Assembly (NCBI RefSeq): GCF_900101045.1
Contig: NZ_FNFN01000008.1
Location: forward strand, 229,099-293,098
Source: Nocardioides sp. YR527
GTDB taxonomy: Bacteria > Actinomycetota > Actinomycetes > Propionibacteriales > Nocardioidaceae
Reading direction: 5' to 3'
Length of the DNA: 64,000 nt
Shown here: positions 54,907 through 63,743 of the stretch, piece by piece
How the letters are laid out: the number at the start of each line of letters is the position of its first letter
How positions within the stretch are numbered: the stretch's first letter is position 1
The notes under the pieces: generated by a model
What the model saw: the letters and a program-made list of their open reading frames with translations, nothing else
What the model was told of the DNA's origin: nothing
The model's database searches: none
Position numbers and translations under genes: made by a program

Positions 54907-55389
54907 CTACCCGCTGACCAGGGCGTACTTCCCACGACTCGCGCCGCTGAAGTTCGGTGTCTGGCTGTGGCAGTTGGGGCAGAGGAATCGGAGGTTGTCG
55001 GCAATGTTGTTGTGGAAGTCACCGTCGACGTGGTCGATGTGCAGTCGCAGGGGCTTTCCTCGCCACTCCTCGCCGCAGCCACATTCGGCGCACACGTACA
55101 GCCGTCCGATCTCGAGGAGCGCTCGCCTCAGCATGAATGGTTTCGCCCGCCCGCTTCCCGGTGATCTGACGACGAGTATCTCGGCCGGTGAGTGTCGGGT
55201 GTGTGCACCCGTGCCGACGTACCGAACGAAGTGACTGGTGTCGATGCCCATCTTCTTGAGCATCCGGCTGATGTGGGCATGGGTGCCACCCGCCTGGTTG
55301 AGACCGAGATGCCGCAACACACCGGCGACGGATGTCGAGTGGTCGACCGCCTCCCGCAACATCTCCTGTGTGTACTTCCGCCAGGCCAT
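54907..55389 (-). CDS. HNH endonuclease (160 aa)
   Basis: The N-terminal 75 residues are a helix-turn-helix-like region (REAVDHSTSVAGVLRHLGLN, ISRMLKKMGIDTSHF). The C-terminal HNH domain has zinc cysteines CAECGCGEEWRG and CPNCHSQ and the catalytic LHIDHVDGDFHNNIADNLRF. Such stand-alone HNH proteins are often mobile or phage-derived. It lies 61 bp from tRNA-Leu, a favoured integration site, but no integrase or direct repeat was found. Confidence 0.85.
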   Translation of the reverse strand: MAWRKYTQEMLREAVDHSTSVAGVLRHLGLNQAGGTHAHISRMLKKMGIDTSHFVRYVGTGAHTRHSPAEILVVRSPGSGRAKPFMLRRALLEIGRLYVCAECGCGEEWRGKPLRLHIDHVDGDFHNNIADNLRFLCPNCHSQTPNFSGASRGKYALVSG

Positions 55390-55459
55390 GGAATGACAGT
55401 AAGCCTGGCCACCGACAGTTTCGGTGGCCAGGCTTCGTCGGCGAAGTGCCAGAGTCGCG

Positions 55460-55894
55460 TCAGGCGACGTTGTACTTGTCGCCCTCGGCCTTCTCTGGGA
55501 GAGCCCAGAAGACGATCAGCACGATCCAGCCGATGCACGGCAGGAGCCAGAGCAGCTGCCACCAGCCGGAGCGGCCGGTGTCGTGCAGGCGTCGGGCACC
55601 GACCGCGAGGGACGGGACCAGGATGGCGAGCGCGAAGATGCCGCCGATGATGGAACCGGCGGTCGAGTCGGCGCCGAGGAGCAGGTTGATCACCATGTTG
55701 ACGACCACAGCAGCGCCCCAGGGCCACCAGAACTCGGACCGGCTGGCGCGGCCCTCGAAGGAGGCGTACTTCTTGAAGAAGCGCGCGATGGCGTCGCGGG
55801 GCGACGCGCCGCGGAGCGGCTGGCTCAGCGTAACTTCGCCCACGGGACCAGCGCCGTACGGCTGCTGGGGCGGGGGCGGCGGGTAATCCGTCAC
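55460..55894 (-). CDS. DUF805 membrane protein (144 aa)
   Basis: A proline-rich start (TDYPPPPPQQPYG) is followed by a DUF805 core with the FEGRASRSEFWWPWG region, and three to four helices ending in LPEKAEGDKYNVA. DUF805 proteins are uncharacterised inner-membrane proteins. The GTG at 55894 has GGAG 9-10 bp upstream; the frame extends to 56503. It is divergent from maf. Confidence 0.85.
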   Translation of the reverse strand: MTDYPPPPPQQPYGAGPVGEVTLSQPLRGASPRDAIARFFKKYASFEGRASRSEFWWPWGAAVVVNMVINLLLGADSTAGSIIGGIFALAILVPSLAVGARRLHDTGRSGWWQLLWLLPCIGWIVLIVFWALPEKAEGDKYNVA

Positions 55895-55987
55895 TTCGGA
55901 TTTCTCCTCATTGAGATGGGTTGGATGTGCGAAACCTAGTCGGGACGGACTCCGGGGTAAAGGACCGCTACCCCCTAGGGTTGAGCC

Positions 55988-56587
55988 ATGACCACGCTGG
56001 TCCTTGCCTCCAAGTCCCCCGCCCGCCTGCAGACACTGCGCAGCGCAGGTGTCGAGCCTGTGGTGATCGTCTCCGGTGTCGATGAGAGCAGGCTCGACGG
56101 GCTGCCGCCGACAGAGCTGGCGCTCGGGCTCGCCGAGCTCAAGCGGGACGCGGTCGCCGGCCGACCTGAGGTGCCCGAGGGGGCGCTCGTGCTGGGGTGC
56201 GACAGCGTCCTCGAGCTGGACGGGAAGCCGTTGGGGAAGCCCCACGATCCAGAGGAGGCGACCCAGCGCTGGCGGGAGATGCGGGGGCGCAGCGGCGTAC
56301 TCGTCTCCGGGCACGCGCTGATCGACACCGCGACCGGCCAGCAGGTGTCTCAGACGGCCGCCACCACAGTGCACTTCGCCGATGTGAGCGACGAGGAGAT
56401 CGCGGCGTACGTCGCGACCGGCGAGCCTCTGCACGTCGCCGGTGCGTTCACGATCGACGGGCTCGGCGGAGCGTTCGTGACCGGGATCGAGGGCGACCAC
56501 CACAACGTGGTCGGGCTGAGCCTGCCGCTGCTACGCGACCTGCTCAGCCGGCTCGGTCACGCCTGGCCTGATCTCTGGCACCGCTGA
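55988..56587 (+). CDS. maf: Maf family nucleoside-triphosphate pyrophosphatase (199 aa)
   Basis: Begins LVLASKSPARLQTLRSAG with the Maf Ser/Arg motif. The acidic GCDSVLELDG and GKP segments follow, then FTIDGLGGAFVTGIEGDHHN. Maf proteins hydrolyse modified or canonical NTPs and affect septation in some bacteria. The ATG at 55988 is standard. The 3' end overlaps the convergent gtrA-like gene by 44 bp. Confidence 0.93.
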   Translation: MTTLVLASKSPARLQTLRSAGVEPVVIVSGVDESRLDGLPPTELALGLAELKRDAVAGRPEVPEGALVLGCDSVLELDGKPLGKPHDPEEATQRWREMRGRSGVLVSGHALIDTATGQQVSQTAATTVHFADVSDEEIAAYVATGEPLHVAGAFTIDGLGGAFVTGIEGDHHNVVGLSLPLLRDLLSRLGHAWPDLWHR

Positions 56588-57149
56588 CCCGTTCTCGAGG
56601 CTCCGGGGCCACCAGGAGCGGCCCGCCCTCGGCAGCCTCGAGCGCTGCCGCCTCCTCCTCGACGCTGCCGTAGACCTGCGTGTAGCGGATCGGGCGGCCG
56701 AAGACGAACTTCCGGAACAGGAAGAACCGAGCGACCTGACCCATCAGCACGCCGACCACGTTGGCCGAGAGGTTGTCGGCGATCGCGCTGTCCCAGCCGA
56801 TCACGCTACGGGTGAGGTAGAGGCACGCGATCGGCAGCAGCATCGTGACCGCGTTGATCACGACGTAGGCGGTGAACCCGCCGTCGGGGTGGTCGGAGAC
56901 GCGGTGACGGAACGTCCAGCGGCGGCTCAGGTCGTAGCTGATCAGCATGCCGACGGTGTTGGCGATGATGTAGGCCGGGATCGGCTGACCGTTCATCGGC
57001 CCCGCACCCATGAAGAAGCCGTGGACCAGTCCGTTGAACAGCACGAAGGCGACTGCTGTCGCGATTCCGCCGACCATCATGAAGCGGATCGCTTCACCGA
57101 AGACGCGGGTGCGACGCAGCCGTCCCAGCAGCTGTCCCCCGAACACCAT
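56544..57149 (-). CDS. GtrA-like membrane protein (201 aa)
   Basis: Four helices in a GtrA layout: FMMVGGIATAVAFVLFNGLV, PAYIIANTVGMLISYDLSRR with WTFRHR, a third near TMLLPIACLYLTRS, and NVVGVLMGQVARFFLFRKFVF. GtrA proteins flip or present polyprenyl-linked sugars. The tail is acidic and soluble. ATG at 57149 was preferred; the frame opens at 57170. Confidence 0.82.
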   Translation of the reverse strand: MVFGGQLLGRLRRTRVFGEAIRFMMVGGIATAVAFVLFNGLVHGFFMGAGPMNGQPIPAYIIANTVGMLISYDLSRRWTFRHRVSDHPDGGFTAYVVINAVTMLLPIACLYLTRSVIGWDSAIADNLSANVVGVLMGQVARFFLFRKFVFGRPIRYTQVYGSVEEEAAALEAAEGGPLLVAPEPRERVSGARDQARRDRAG

Positions 57150-57229
57150 GTGGCCAGAGTAAACGGTCAATGGTGAGATGGCTCTTGATTACTTCGCGGG
57201 TTTCGTTCAGCGTGCCGTAAGATTCGCGC

Positions 57230-58408
57230 CTACTCCACCGGGAGACCGAGACCTCTGGCGATCAGCATGCGCTGCACCTCGGAGGTGCCCTCGCCGATCT
57301 CGAGGATCTTCGCGTCGCGGTAGAAACGGGCCACCGGATACTCCTCCATGAACCCGTAGCCGCCGAAGATCTGGGTGGCGATGCGGGTCGCGGTGACGGC
57401 CGACTCGGTGGCGTACAGCTTGGCGGCCGCGGCCGCCTGCTTGAACTCCTTCATCGTCACGGCACCCGAGTCGAGCCCGGACTTCATGGCCGCGGCCTCG
57501 TACGTCAGCAGGCGCGAGGCCCGCAGCATGACCTCGAGGTCGGCGATCTGGAAGGCGACACCCTGCTTGCGGCCGATCGGGCCGCCGAAGGTCTGCCGCT
57601 CCCCCGCGTACTCGAGCGCCATGTCGAGGCAGGCCTGGATGCAGCCGACGGCGAGCGCGGCGATCGCGACGCGGCCGTCGTCGAGGGTGGCGAGGAACTG
57701 GGCGTAGCCACGGCCGCGCTCACCGAGAAGGTGGTCGGCCGGCACCCGGGCACCGTCGAAGGAGAGCGGGTGGGTGTCGGAGGCGTGCCAGCCGAGCTTG
57801 TCGTACGCCTTCTCGGCGGTGAACCCGGGCGTGCCCGAGGGGATCATGATGGTGCTGATCTCGGGCTTGCCGTTGTCGCGGGTACCGGTGCGCGCGGTGA
57901 CGGTGACGACCGAGGTGATCGAGGAACCGGAGTTGGTGATGAACTGCTTGGAGCCGTCGACGACCCACTCCTCGCCGTCGAGGACGGCCTTGGTGGCGGT
58001 CGCGCCGGCGTCGGAGCCGGCACCCGGCTCGGTCAGCCCGAACCCGGCCAGCTTCTTGCCCGCGACGAGGTCGGGGAGCCAGCGCTCCTTCTGCTCGTCG
58101 GTGCCGTAGGTGAGGATCGGGTTGATCCCCAGGCCGACGGCGGCCTCGAGCGTGATCCCGATGGACTGGTCGACGCGGCCGAGCTCCTCGATCGCGACGC
58201 AGAGCGCGACGAGGTCACCCTCACCCCCGCCGTACGCCTCGGGGGCGGTCAGGCCGAACAGGCCCAGCTCACCCATCTTGTGGACCACGTCGACTGGGAA
58301 GTGATGGTCGCGGTCCCACTGCGAGGCGTGGGGCGCGATCTCCTTCTGGGCGAAGTCACGGACGACAGCACGCAACTCTTCGTGCTCGGGCTGGAGAAAG
58401 GCGGTCAC
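57230..58408 (-). CDS. Acyl-CoA dehydrogenase (392 aa)
   Basis: A full flavin-dependent acyl-CoA dehydrogenase: AFGLTEPGAGSD-like GFGLTEPGAGSDAGA, QFITNSGSS, the catalytic glutamate in YRDAKILEIGEGTSEVQ, and the signature QIFGGYGFMEEYP. It oxidises acyl-CoA to enoyl-CoA with FAD. The GTG at 58408 is the family-like start; the frame opens at 58456. A thiolase and a ligase elsewhere in the window fit the same pathway. Confidence 0.94.
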   Translation of the reverse strand: MTAFLQPEHEELRAVVRDFAQKEIAPHASQWDRDHHFPVDVVHKMGELGLFGLTAPEAYGGGEGDLVALCVAIEELGRVDQSIGITLEAAVGLGINPILTYGTDEQKERWLPDLVAGKKLAGFGLTEPGAGSDAGATATKAVLDGEEWVVDGSKQFITNSGSSITSVVTVTARTGTRDNGKPEISTIMIPSGTPGFTAEKAYDKLGWHASDTHPLSFDGARVPADHLLGERGRGYAQFLATLDDGRVAIAALAVGCIQACLDMALEYAGERQTFGGPIGRKQGVAFQIADLEVMLRASRLLTYEAAAMKSGLDSGAVTMKEFKQAAAAAKLYATESAVTATRIATQIFGGYGFMEEYPVARFYRDAKILEIGEGTSEVQRMLIARGLGLPVE

Positions 58409-58485
58409 GCGCCCCAGGTTAGCGGTTATTAACCTGGGGCGCGAGATCCGCGTCACATCTGGCTCAGATCGGGGTCAGATCCGGG

Positions 58486-59373
58486 TCAGCGGAACGTGCC
58501 CGTCGAGACCGTCCCGGCGATCCTCCGCTGGAAGATCAGGTAGACGACCAGCACCGGAAGCACGGTCAGCACCACCCCGGCGAAGAGCGCACCGAAGTCG
58601 ACGTTGTAGCCCGCCTGGGACGAGAACGACGCCATCCCCTGGGTGAGCACGTAGTTGTCCCGGTCGGTGTTGAGCGCCACCGGGAGCAGGAACTGGTTCC
58701 ACAGCCCCAGGAAGTTGAAGATCGCCACCCCGGCCATCCCGGGCGCGGCCATCGGCAGCATGATCCGGAAGAACGTGCGCCACTCGCCCGCACCGTCCAT
58801 CATCGCCGCCTCGTAGACGTCGTCGGGCAGCGTCTTGAAGAAGGCGTAGAGGAAGAAGACGGTGAACGGCAGCGCATAGGCCACGTAGGTCAGGATCAGC
58901 CCGGGCAGCGTGTTGAGCAGCCCGAATCCCTGGAGCACGAAGAACAGCGGGACGATGACCAGGAAGACCGGGAAGGTCAGCCCGGCGAGCATCGTGTAGT
59001 AGATGACCCTGCGGCCGAAGAACTCGAACCGGGCCAGCACGTAGGCGCACATCGCCCCCAGCAGCATCACCAGCACCAGGGCGGTGCCGACGACGATGAC
59101 GGTGTTGAAGAAGTACGTCCCGATGCCGGCCTTGGTCCAGGCGCTGGCGTAGTTGTCGAAGCTCCACTCCGCGGGCAGCGAGAACGGCGAGGACAGGATC
59201 TCCTTCGACGTCTTGAACGAGGAGAGCACCACCCAGCAGAACGGCACGATGACGATCACCGACCAGATGATCAGCATGGTGTGCGAGGTGCCGGCGACCA
59301 GTGCGTCGCCGGGGGTACGTCGCCCGCCCTCCGAGCGGGCGGCGACCGGCTTGTCCAGAGTGACGGTGCTCAT
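58486..59373 (-). CDS. Sugar ABC transporter permease 2, MalG/NgcG type (295 aa)
   Basis: Six helices and the EAA loop YEAAMMDGAGEWRTFFRIML at about 198-217. Typical of MalG-type sugar permeases. Its ATG at 59371-59373 shares one base with the preceding permease's stop (TGATG). No ATPase gene is in this locus; such transporters use the shared MsiK-type ATPase. Confidence 0.91.
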   Translation of the reverse strand: MSTVTLDKPVAARSEGGRRTPGDALVAGTSHTMLIIWSVIVIVPFCWVVLSSFKTSKEILSSPFSLPAEWSFDNYASAWTKAGIGTYFFNTVIVVGTALVLVMLLGAMCAYVLARFEFFGRRVIYYTMLAGLTFPVFLVIVPLFFVLQGFGLLNTLPGLILTYVAYALPFTVFFLYAFFKTLPDDVYEAAMMDGAGEWRTFFRIMLPMAAPGMAGVAIFNFLGLWNQFLLPVALNTDRDNYVLTQGMASFSSQAGYNVDFGALFAGVVLTVLPVLVVYLIFQRRIAGTVSTGTFR

Positions 59374-60395
59374 CAGCGTACGTCTCCCTTCTTGTCCCGT
59401 CCGCCAGCGAAGTGGAAGACGACGAAGACCAGGGCGGCGAAGAGCAGCGTGACCAGGGCGAGCACAACGCCCATCGAGGTGGCGTAGCCGAACTGGCTCT
59501 TCTTGAAGGCGGTGTTCATCAGGTGCTGGCTCATCGTCAGCGTGCTGTTGGCAGGGCCGCCGCCGGGGGCGAGCGCCGCCATGAAGACGTACGCATCGAG
59601 GGTGAGGATCCCCAGGTAGATGTACGCCGTCTGCACGTTGTCACGGATCGAGGGGAGCGTGATCGAGATGGCCGTGCGGAAGCGGCCGGCGCCGTCGATG
59701 CGGGCGGCCTCGTAGATCTCCGCGGGTACGCCCTTGATGGCGGCCACGAAGAGCACCGTGTAGAAGCCGATGCTCGCCCAGATGATCACGAACATCGAGG
59801 CCGGCATCGCCGCACGCACCTCCCCGAGCCAGGCATAGTCCTTGAACCCGTCGAGGCCGATGCCGGTGAGCATGCCGTTGAGCAGGCCCGCGGCAGGGTC
59901 GTAGACCTGCGCCCAGAGGAGACCGATGACGACGGCCGGGACGGCGTAGGGGAAGAACGAGACGACCCGGTAGAAGCCGGATCCGTTCAGACCGCGGACC
60001 TGACCTGTGCTGGGACCGGCGGTGGTCACGACCACCGCGATCGCCAGCGCCGCGACCAGAGTCACCAGCGGCACCACGAGGGTGAGCAGGATGTTGTTGC
60101 GCAGCGCCTTGAGGAAGGTCTCGTCGTCGAGCAGCTTGGCGTAGTTGTCGAAGCCGACGAAGTTCATGACCGGGGAGAAGCCGGTCCAGTCGGTGAGCGA
60201 GTAGAAGAGGGCCTGCCCGATCGGGACCACGACGAAGATGACGAAGACCGCGACCGGGAGGCCGAGGAAGACCGTCATGAACAGTGCCCGGTCGAGGGTG
60301 AGCTTGCGGCGGCGCCGGCCGGGGGCGGCCCCCCAAGGATTCTCCTCGGAGGGGCCGCCGGCCGTCTGGGCCATCGTGGTGGATGGGTCTGGCAT
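59373..60395 (-). CDS. Sugar ABC transporter permease 1, MalF/NgcF type (340 aa)
   Basis: A basic N-terminus (RRRRKLTLDR), six helices and an EAA loop (YEAARIDGAGRFRTAISITL). Partner of the 295-aa permease. The start is 60395; MAQT inside is an alternative. It lies 4 bp from the binding-protein gene. Confidence 0.91.
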   Translation of the reverse strand: MPDPSTTMAQTAGGPSEENPWGAAPGRRRRKLTLDRALFMTVFLGLPVAVFVIFVVVPIGQALFYSLTDWTGFSPVMNFVGFDNYAKLLDDETFLKALRNNILLTLVVPLVTLVAALAIAVVVTTAGPSTGQVRGLNGSGFYRVVSFFPYAVPAVVIGLLWAQVYDPAAGLLNGMLTGIGLDGFKDYAWLGEVRAAMPASMFVIIWASIGFYTVLFVAAIKGVPAEIYEAARIDGAGRFRTAISITLPSIRDNVQTAYIYLGILTLDAYVFMAALAPGGGPANSTLTMSQHLMNTAFKKSQFGYATSMGVVLALVTLLFAALVFVVFHFAGGRDKKGDVR

Positions 60396-60399
60396 GGTG

Positions 60400-61809
60400 T
60401 CAGGAAACCTTGAGCTTCTCGATCGATGAGTCGTCGGCGACCTTGTCGAAGATGCCCTGGACTGCCGTGGTCAGGCCCTTGACGTCGAGGTCACCGGAGA
60501 GGAACGAGTTCCACACGACGAGCTCGTCCGCGTTGGTGCCGTAGTAGTCGTAGAACTGGAAGTTGAAGGTGTTCTCACCAGCGGCGTCGAGCATCGCGCT
60601 CTGCGACTTCAGCGCCGCGGAGCCGAACCCGTCGGCAGGGATGGTGTCCTTGACGATGGTCGGCGCGAGCTTCGTCTTGGCGAAGTTGGTCGCGGCCTCC
60701 TTCGACAGCATGGCGCGAAGGATCTCCTTGCCACCGGCGGGGTTCTTCGCCTTGCTCGGGACGATGAATGCCTCGCCGGCCGCGGCGCGGACGGCCTCGT
60801 ACGGCAGCGACGGGCTGTCGCTGAGGACGAACTCCGGGATGCCGGTCATCTCGAAGCCTGCCTTGGTGGCGTCCTTCATCTCGTTCTCGATCCAGCCGCC
60901 GCTCGGGTAGAGGAGCGCCTGCTGGTCGTTGGACCACTTGGCCTGCGCGGCGGTGAACTGGGTGCCGGCGCCGCCCGGGATGAACATGTCCTGGCTGACC
61001 ATCTCGCCGAGCTTGCCCAGGATGTCCTGGATGACCTGGTGGGACCAGATGCCCTTCTCGAGGTTCTCGAGCCCGAGGCGCACCTCGTCGCCGCCCTCCT
61101 TGGCCGCCGAGTCGATCACCAGGGTGCGGTAGTAGGTCGCCGCCTCCTTGCCCCAGGTCCAGAGGTACTTCTTCTTGGCCTTGGCCTTGGCACCCAGTTC
61201 GAGCGCCTCGTCCCAGGTCTTCGGCGCGGTCCAGCCGTTCTCCTCGAAGAGCGAGGCGGAGTACCACACGCCGTAGAGGGTCATGACGTAGTTGATCGCC
61301 ACGAACCGGTCGCTGTAGGTGCCGGGGACCTTCACGTTCGGGTAGAGGGTGTCCTCGATCTTGACGCCCTCGTAGCTGTCGGCCGCGAAGACGTCGTCGA
61401 GCTCCTCGAGCTGGGCGGCGATCGAGCTGAAGCCGATCAGGTCCGCGCCCGAGTTGTCGATCAGGTCCGGGGGCGTGCCGCCGACGAAGCGCGGCTGCAG
61501 CTCCGTGGCGATCTTGGTGGTGGCGCTGACCTTGAGGTCGGCGTCAGCGAACTCCTTGCCGACAATGCCGGCGGCGAACTCGACGTAGTCGTAGCCGTAG
61601 CCACCATCGAAGATCACTGCGTCGACGGTGCCGTCCTTGGGCATGCCGAACGGGTTCGACGCGGACTTGGTGCCACCGCCGGAGCTGTCGGAGTCGCTAC
61701 CGGGCGCGCCACACGCGGCGAGCGCTCCGGAGAACGACACGAGAGCCGCGCCGGCGAGGGTGCCGCGCAGAAGGGTCCGGCGGTCGAGCCGGTGAAGCTG
61801 CTGGGACAT
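60400..61809 (-). CDS. Sugar-binding lipoprotein, NgcE-like (469 aa)
   Basis: A twin-arginine-like signal (RLDRRTLLRG) and lipobox LAAC (Cys33) precede an extracellular solute-binding domain (type 1). The GYGYDYVEF and LDDVFAADSYEG stretches recall NgcE, the GlcNAc/chitobiose-binding protein of actinobacteria. With the adjacent SIS and GlcNAc-kinase-like genes, aminosugar uptake is the likely role. Confidence 0.85.
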   Translation of the reverse strand: MSQQLHRLDRRTLLRGTLAGAALVSFSGALAACGAPGSDSDSSGGGTKSASNPFGMPKDGTVDAVIFDGGYGYDYVEFAAGIVGKEFADADLKVSATTKIATELQPRFVGGTPPDLIDNSGADLIGFSSIAAQLEELDDVFAADSYEGVKIEDTLYPNVKVPGTYSDRFVAINYVMTLYGVWYSASLFEENGWTAPKTWDEALELGAKAKAKKKYLWTWGKEAATYYRTLVIDSAAKEGGDEVRLGLENLEKGIWSHQVIQDILGKLGEMVSQDMFIPGGAGTQFTAAQAKWSNDQQALLYPSGGWIENEMKDATKAGFEMTGIPEFVLSDSPSLPYEAVRAAAGEAFIVPSKAKNPAGGKEILRAMLSKEAATNFAKTKLAPTIVKDTIPADGFGSAALKSQSAMLDAAGENTFNFQFYDYYGTNADELVVWNSFLSGDLDVKGLTTAVQGIFDKVADDSSIEKLKVS

Positions 61810-61860
61810 CGTGCTGCCTTCTTTCGGGTGGGTTCCTCGTTACTTCTTCATTACGGGTGT

Positions 61861-62622
61861 TCAGGCCATGCTTCCGATGCGCTCGCCGTAGCGAGCCTTC
61901 AACGCATCGTTGTGCTCATCGCCACCCGGGATATTGGCGGAGAGATAGAGGGGCGGGGTCTCGCCTGCCTCCTGGATCCTCGCGGCGGTGGCGAGGGTCA
62001 GGAGCTGGGCGATGTAGGCCGCCGTGATGGAGGAGACGGCACCGGCGAGTACGCCGCCGTCACCGACGGGCACCGTGGCGTCGCCGAACGGAGCCAGGTT
62101 GTCGATCACCACGTCGGCGATCTCGGCCAGGCGCTTGCCGCTGGGGTGCTTGGGGGTGACCGCGTTGGTGTGCTCGAGGCTGGTCACCGCGATCACCGTG
62201 TGGCCCTCCTCCTTCGCGCGCAGCGCGATGCCGACGATGGAGCCGTTGACACCGGAGTTGGACGCGATGAGGAAGACGTCCTCGGGGTGGAACTCGTGGA
62301 GATCCCAGAGCTCGTTGGCGATGTTGGTGTCGCGCTCGAGGAGGCCACCCTCGAGATCGCTCGCCGGCCGGTCGCCCTTGAGGACCGTGTCGCGCAGAGC
62401 GATGGCGTGGGTGGGGATCAGGCCGCCGGCCCGTCCGGCGATCTCCATCGCGAACGCCTGGGAGTGACCGGTGCCGAAGGCCTGCAGCACACCGCCGTTG
62501 CGGATGCTGCCGACCATCGCCTCGACCGCCTTGTCGAGGCCGCCGGACTGGGCCACGGACTGCAGCTCGGACAGGCGTGTGCGAACCTGCTCATCGAAGG
62601 TCGCGAACACGTCACTGGTCAA
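61861..62622 (-). CDS. SIS-domain sugar-phosphate protein (253 aa)
   Basis: SIS folds are visible in VLQAFGTGHSQAFAMEIAGR and VFLIASNSGVNGSIVGIALR. Family members bind or isomerise phosphosugars (GlmS/NagB-like or MurQ-like). The TTG at 62622 is the track start; GTG at 62610 is an alternative. It is 51 bp upstream of the binding-protein gene on the same strand, and so is probably in the operon. Divergent from the kinase. Confidence 0.82.
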   Translation of the reverse strand: MTSDVFATFDEQVRTRLSELQSVAQSGGLDKAVEAMVGSIRNGGVLQAFGTGHSQAFAMEIAGRAGGLIPTHAIALRDTVLKGDRPASDLEGGLLERDTNIANELWDLHEFHPEDVFLIASNSGVNGSIVGIALRAKEEGHTVIAVTSLEHTNAVTPKHPSGKRLAEIADVVIDNLAPFGDATVPVGDGGVLAGAVSSITAAYIAQLLTLATAARIQEAGETPPLYLSANIPGGDEHNDALKARYGERIGSMA

Positions 62623-62677
62623 TTAGTCCACCCACTTTGCAAACTCGGGCCGCGACCGTATGCCGAGCCCTGCGCAC

Positions 62678-62716
62678 GAAAACTATTTGGAGAGAGTACG
62701 CCTGGCAATGGTTTTC
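62678..62716. promoter_or_regulatory. Near-perfect inverted repeat between the SIS gene and the kinase
   Basis: GAAAACTATT (62678-62687) and AATGGTTTTC (62707-62716) are a 9 of 10 inverted repeat with a 19-bp spacer. It lies in the 112-bp gap between the divergent genes and is a likely repressor operator. A DasR-like half-site ACTGGTC is at 62614-62620, overlapping the SIS gene's start. Confidence 0.55.
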
Positions 62717-62734
62717 TGTTACGAAACGGTGTCA

Positions 62735-63697
62735 ATGACTCACAACTATCTGGGACTCGACGCGGGAGGCACCAGCACTCGCGCCGTCGTCGTCTCCTCT
62801 GACGGACGTTGCGGAGGCATCGGGAAGGCCGACAGCGGCAACCCGACCTCCGCCGGAATCGACGCTGCCACGACAGCGATCAGGGCCGCGGTCACCCAGG
62901 CCGTGACCTCGGCGAACACCGGCCGGCTCGACGGCGCCGCACTGGCGGTGGCGGGGGCGGGCGACCCCGGCCATCGGGCCGCGATCGTGGCCGCTCTCTC
63001 CGACCTGGTCGCGGTCGAGCCGGTCTTCGACTTCGATGTGCTGGCGGCGTACTTCTCGGGGACGGCGGCGCCTGATGGCTACGTGCTGCTCTCTGGCACG
63101 GGGGCGTCGGCGGTACGGGTCGAGGACGGCCGGCTGGCCGGGATCTCGGACGGGCTGGGTTGGCTGATCGGGGATGTCGGCTCGGGCTTCTGGCTGGGCC
63201 GGGAGGTCGTACGTGCCGGGCTGGCGCCGCTCGACGGGCGGGGCGCCGCGACGCTGCTGACCGATCTGCTCCTGGACCGACTCGGCACCATCCGGGACGA
63301 GCGGCCACAAGGCGGACGGACCGGGACCCTCGTCGCGGCGACGGCGGCGCTCTACGCGATGCCGCCGCTGCGGCTGGCCGACTTCGCCTCGCTCGTCTTC
63401 ACCGCGGCAGGTGCCGGCGACGAGGTCGCAGCGGGCATCCTCGACCAGGCGGCCGAGGGGCTGCGCGAGACGCTTGCGGCGGTGCGTACGCCTGATGTCG
63501 AGGGGCCGTTGGTCGCGGCCGGGAGCGTTCTGGCCCGGCAGCCCGATTTTGCCGCCCGGGTCGCTCCCGGGGCGGTGGTCGCCACCGACGGCCTGGCCGG
63601 AGCGGCCGTGCTGGCGCTGCGGCATGCGGGCGTGCTCGTCGACGACGCCGTGTACCGCCGAGTAACCTCTTCGCTCGCTCAGCTCACCGAGGTGTGA
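62735..63697 (+). CDS. BadF/BadG/BcrA-type GlcNAc-kinase-like ATPase (320 aa)
   Basis: Begins YLGLDAGGTSTRAVVVSSDG, the phosphate 1 loop of ASKHA kinases, and has GYVLLSGTGASAVR and GWLIGDVGSGFWLGREVV. These are the features of BadF/BadG/BcrA/BcrD-family N-acetylglucosamine kinases. It would phosphorylate the sugar imported by the adjacent Ngc-like transporter. ATG at 62735 was chosen; another ATG is at 62708. Confidence 0.85.
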   Translation: MTHNYLGLDAGGTSTRAVVVSSDGRCGGIGKADSGNPTSAGIDAATTAIRAAVTQAVTSANTGRLDGAALAVAGAGDPGHRAAIVAALSDLVAVEPVFDFDVLAAYFSGTAAPDGYVLLSGTGASAVRVEDGRLAGISDGLGWLIGDVGSGFWLGREVVRAGLAPLDGRGAATLLTDLLLDRLGTIRDERPQGGRTGTLVAATAALYAMPPLRLADFASLVFTAAGAGDEVAAGILDQAAEGLRETLAAVRTPDVEGPLVAAGSVLARQPDFAARVAPGAVVATDGLAGAAVLALRHAGVLVDDAVYRRVTSSLAQLTEV

Positions 63698-63743
63698 CAA
63701 TCGTTACGACGGAGTCCAAGCAGTCACGATGGAGGAGTTCTCG

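Noticed and set aside
54764..55389. tRNA-Leu plus HNH gene as the end of an integrated element
   Set aside because: No integrase, direct repeat of the tRNA 3' end or phage gene was found nearby.
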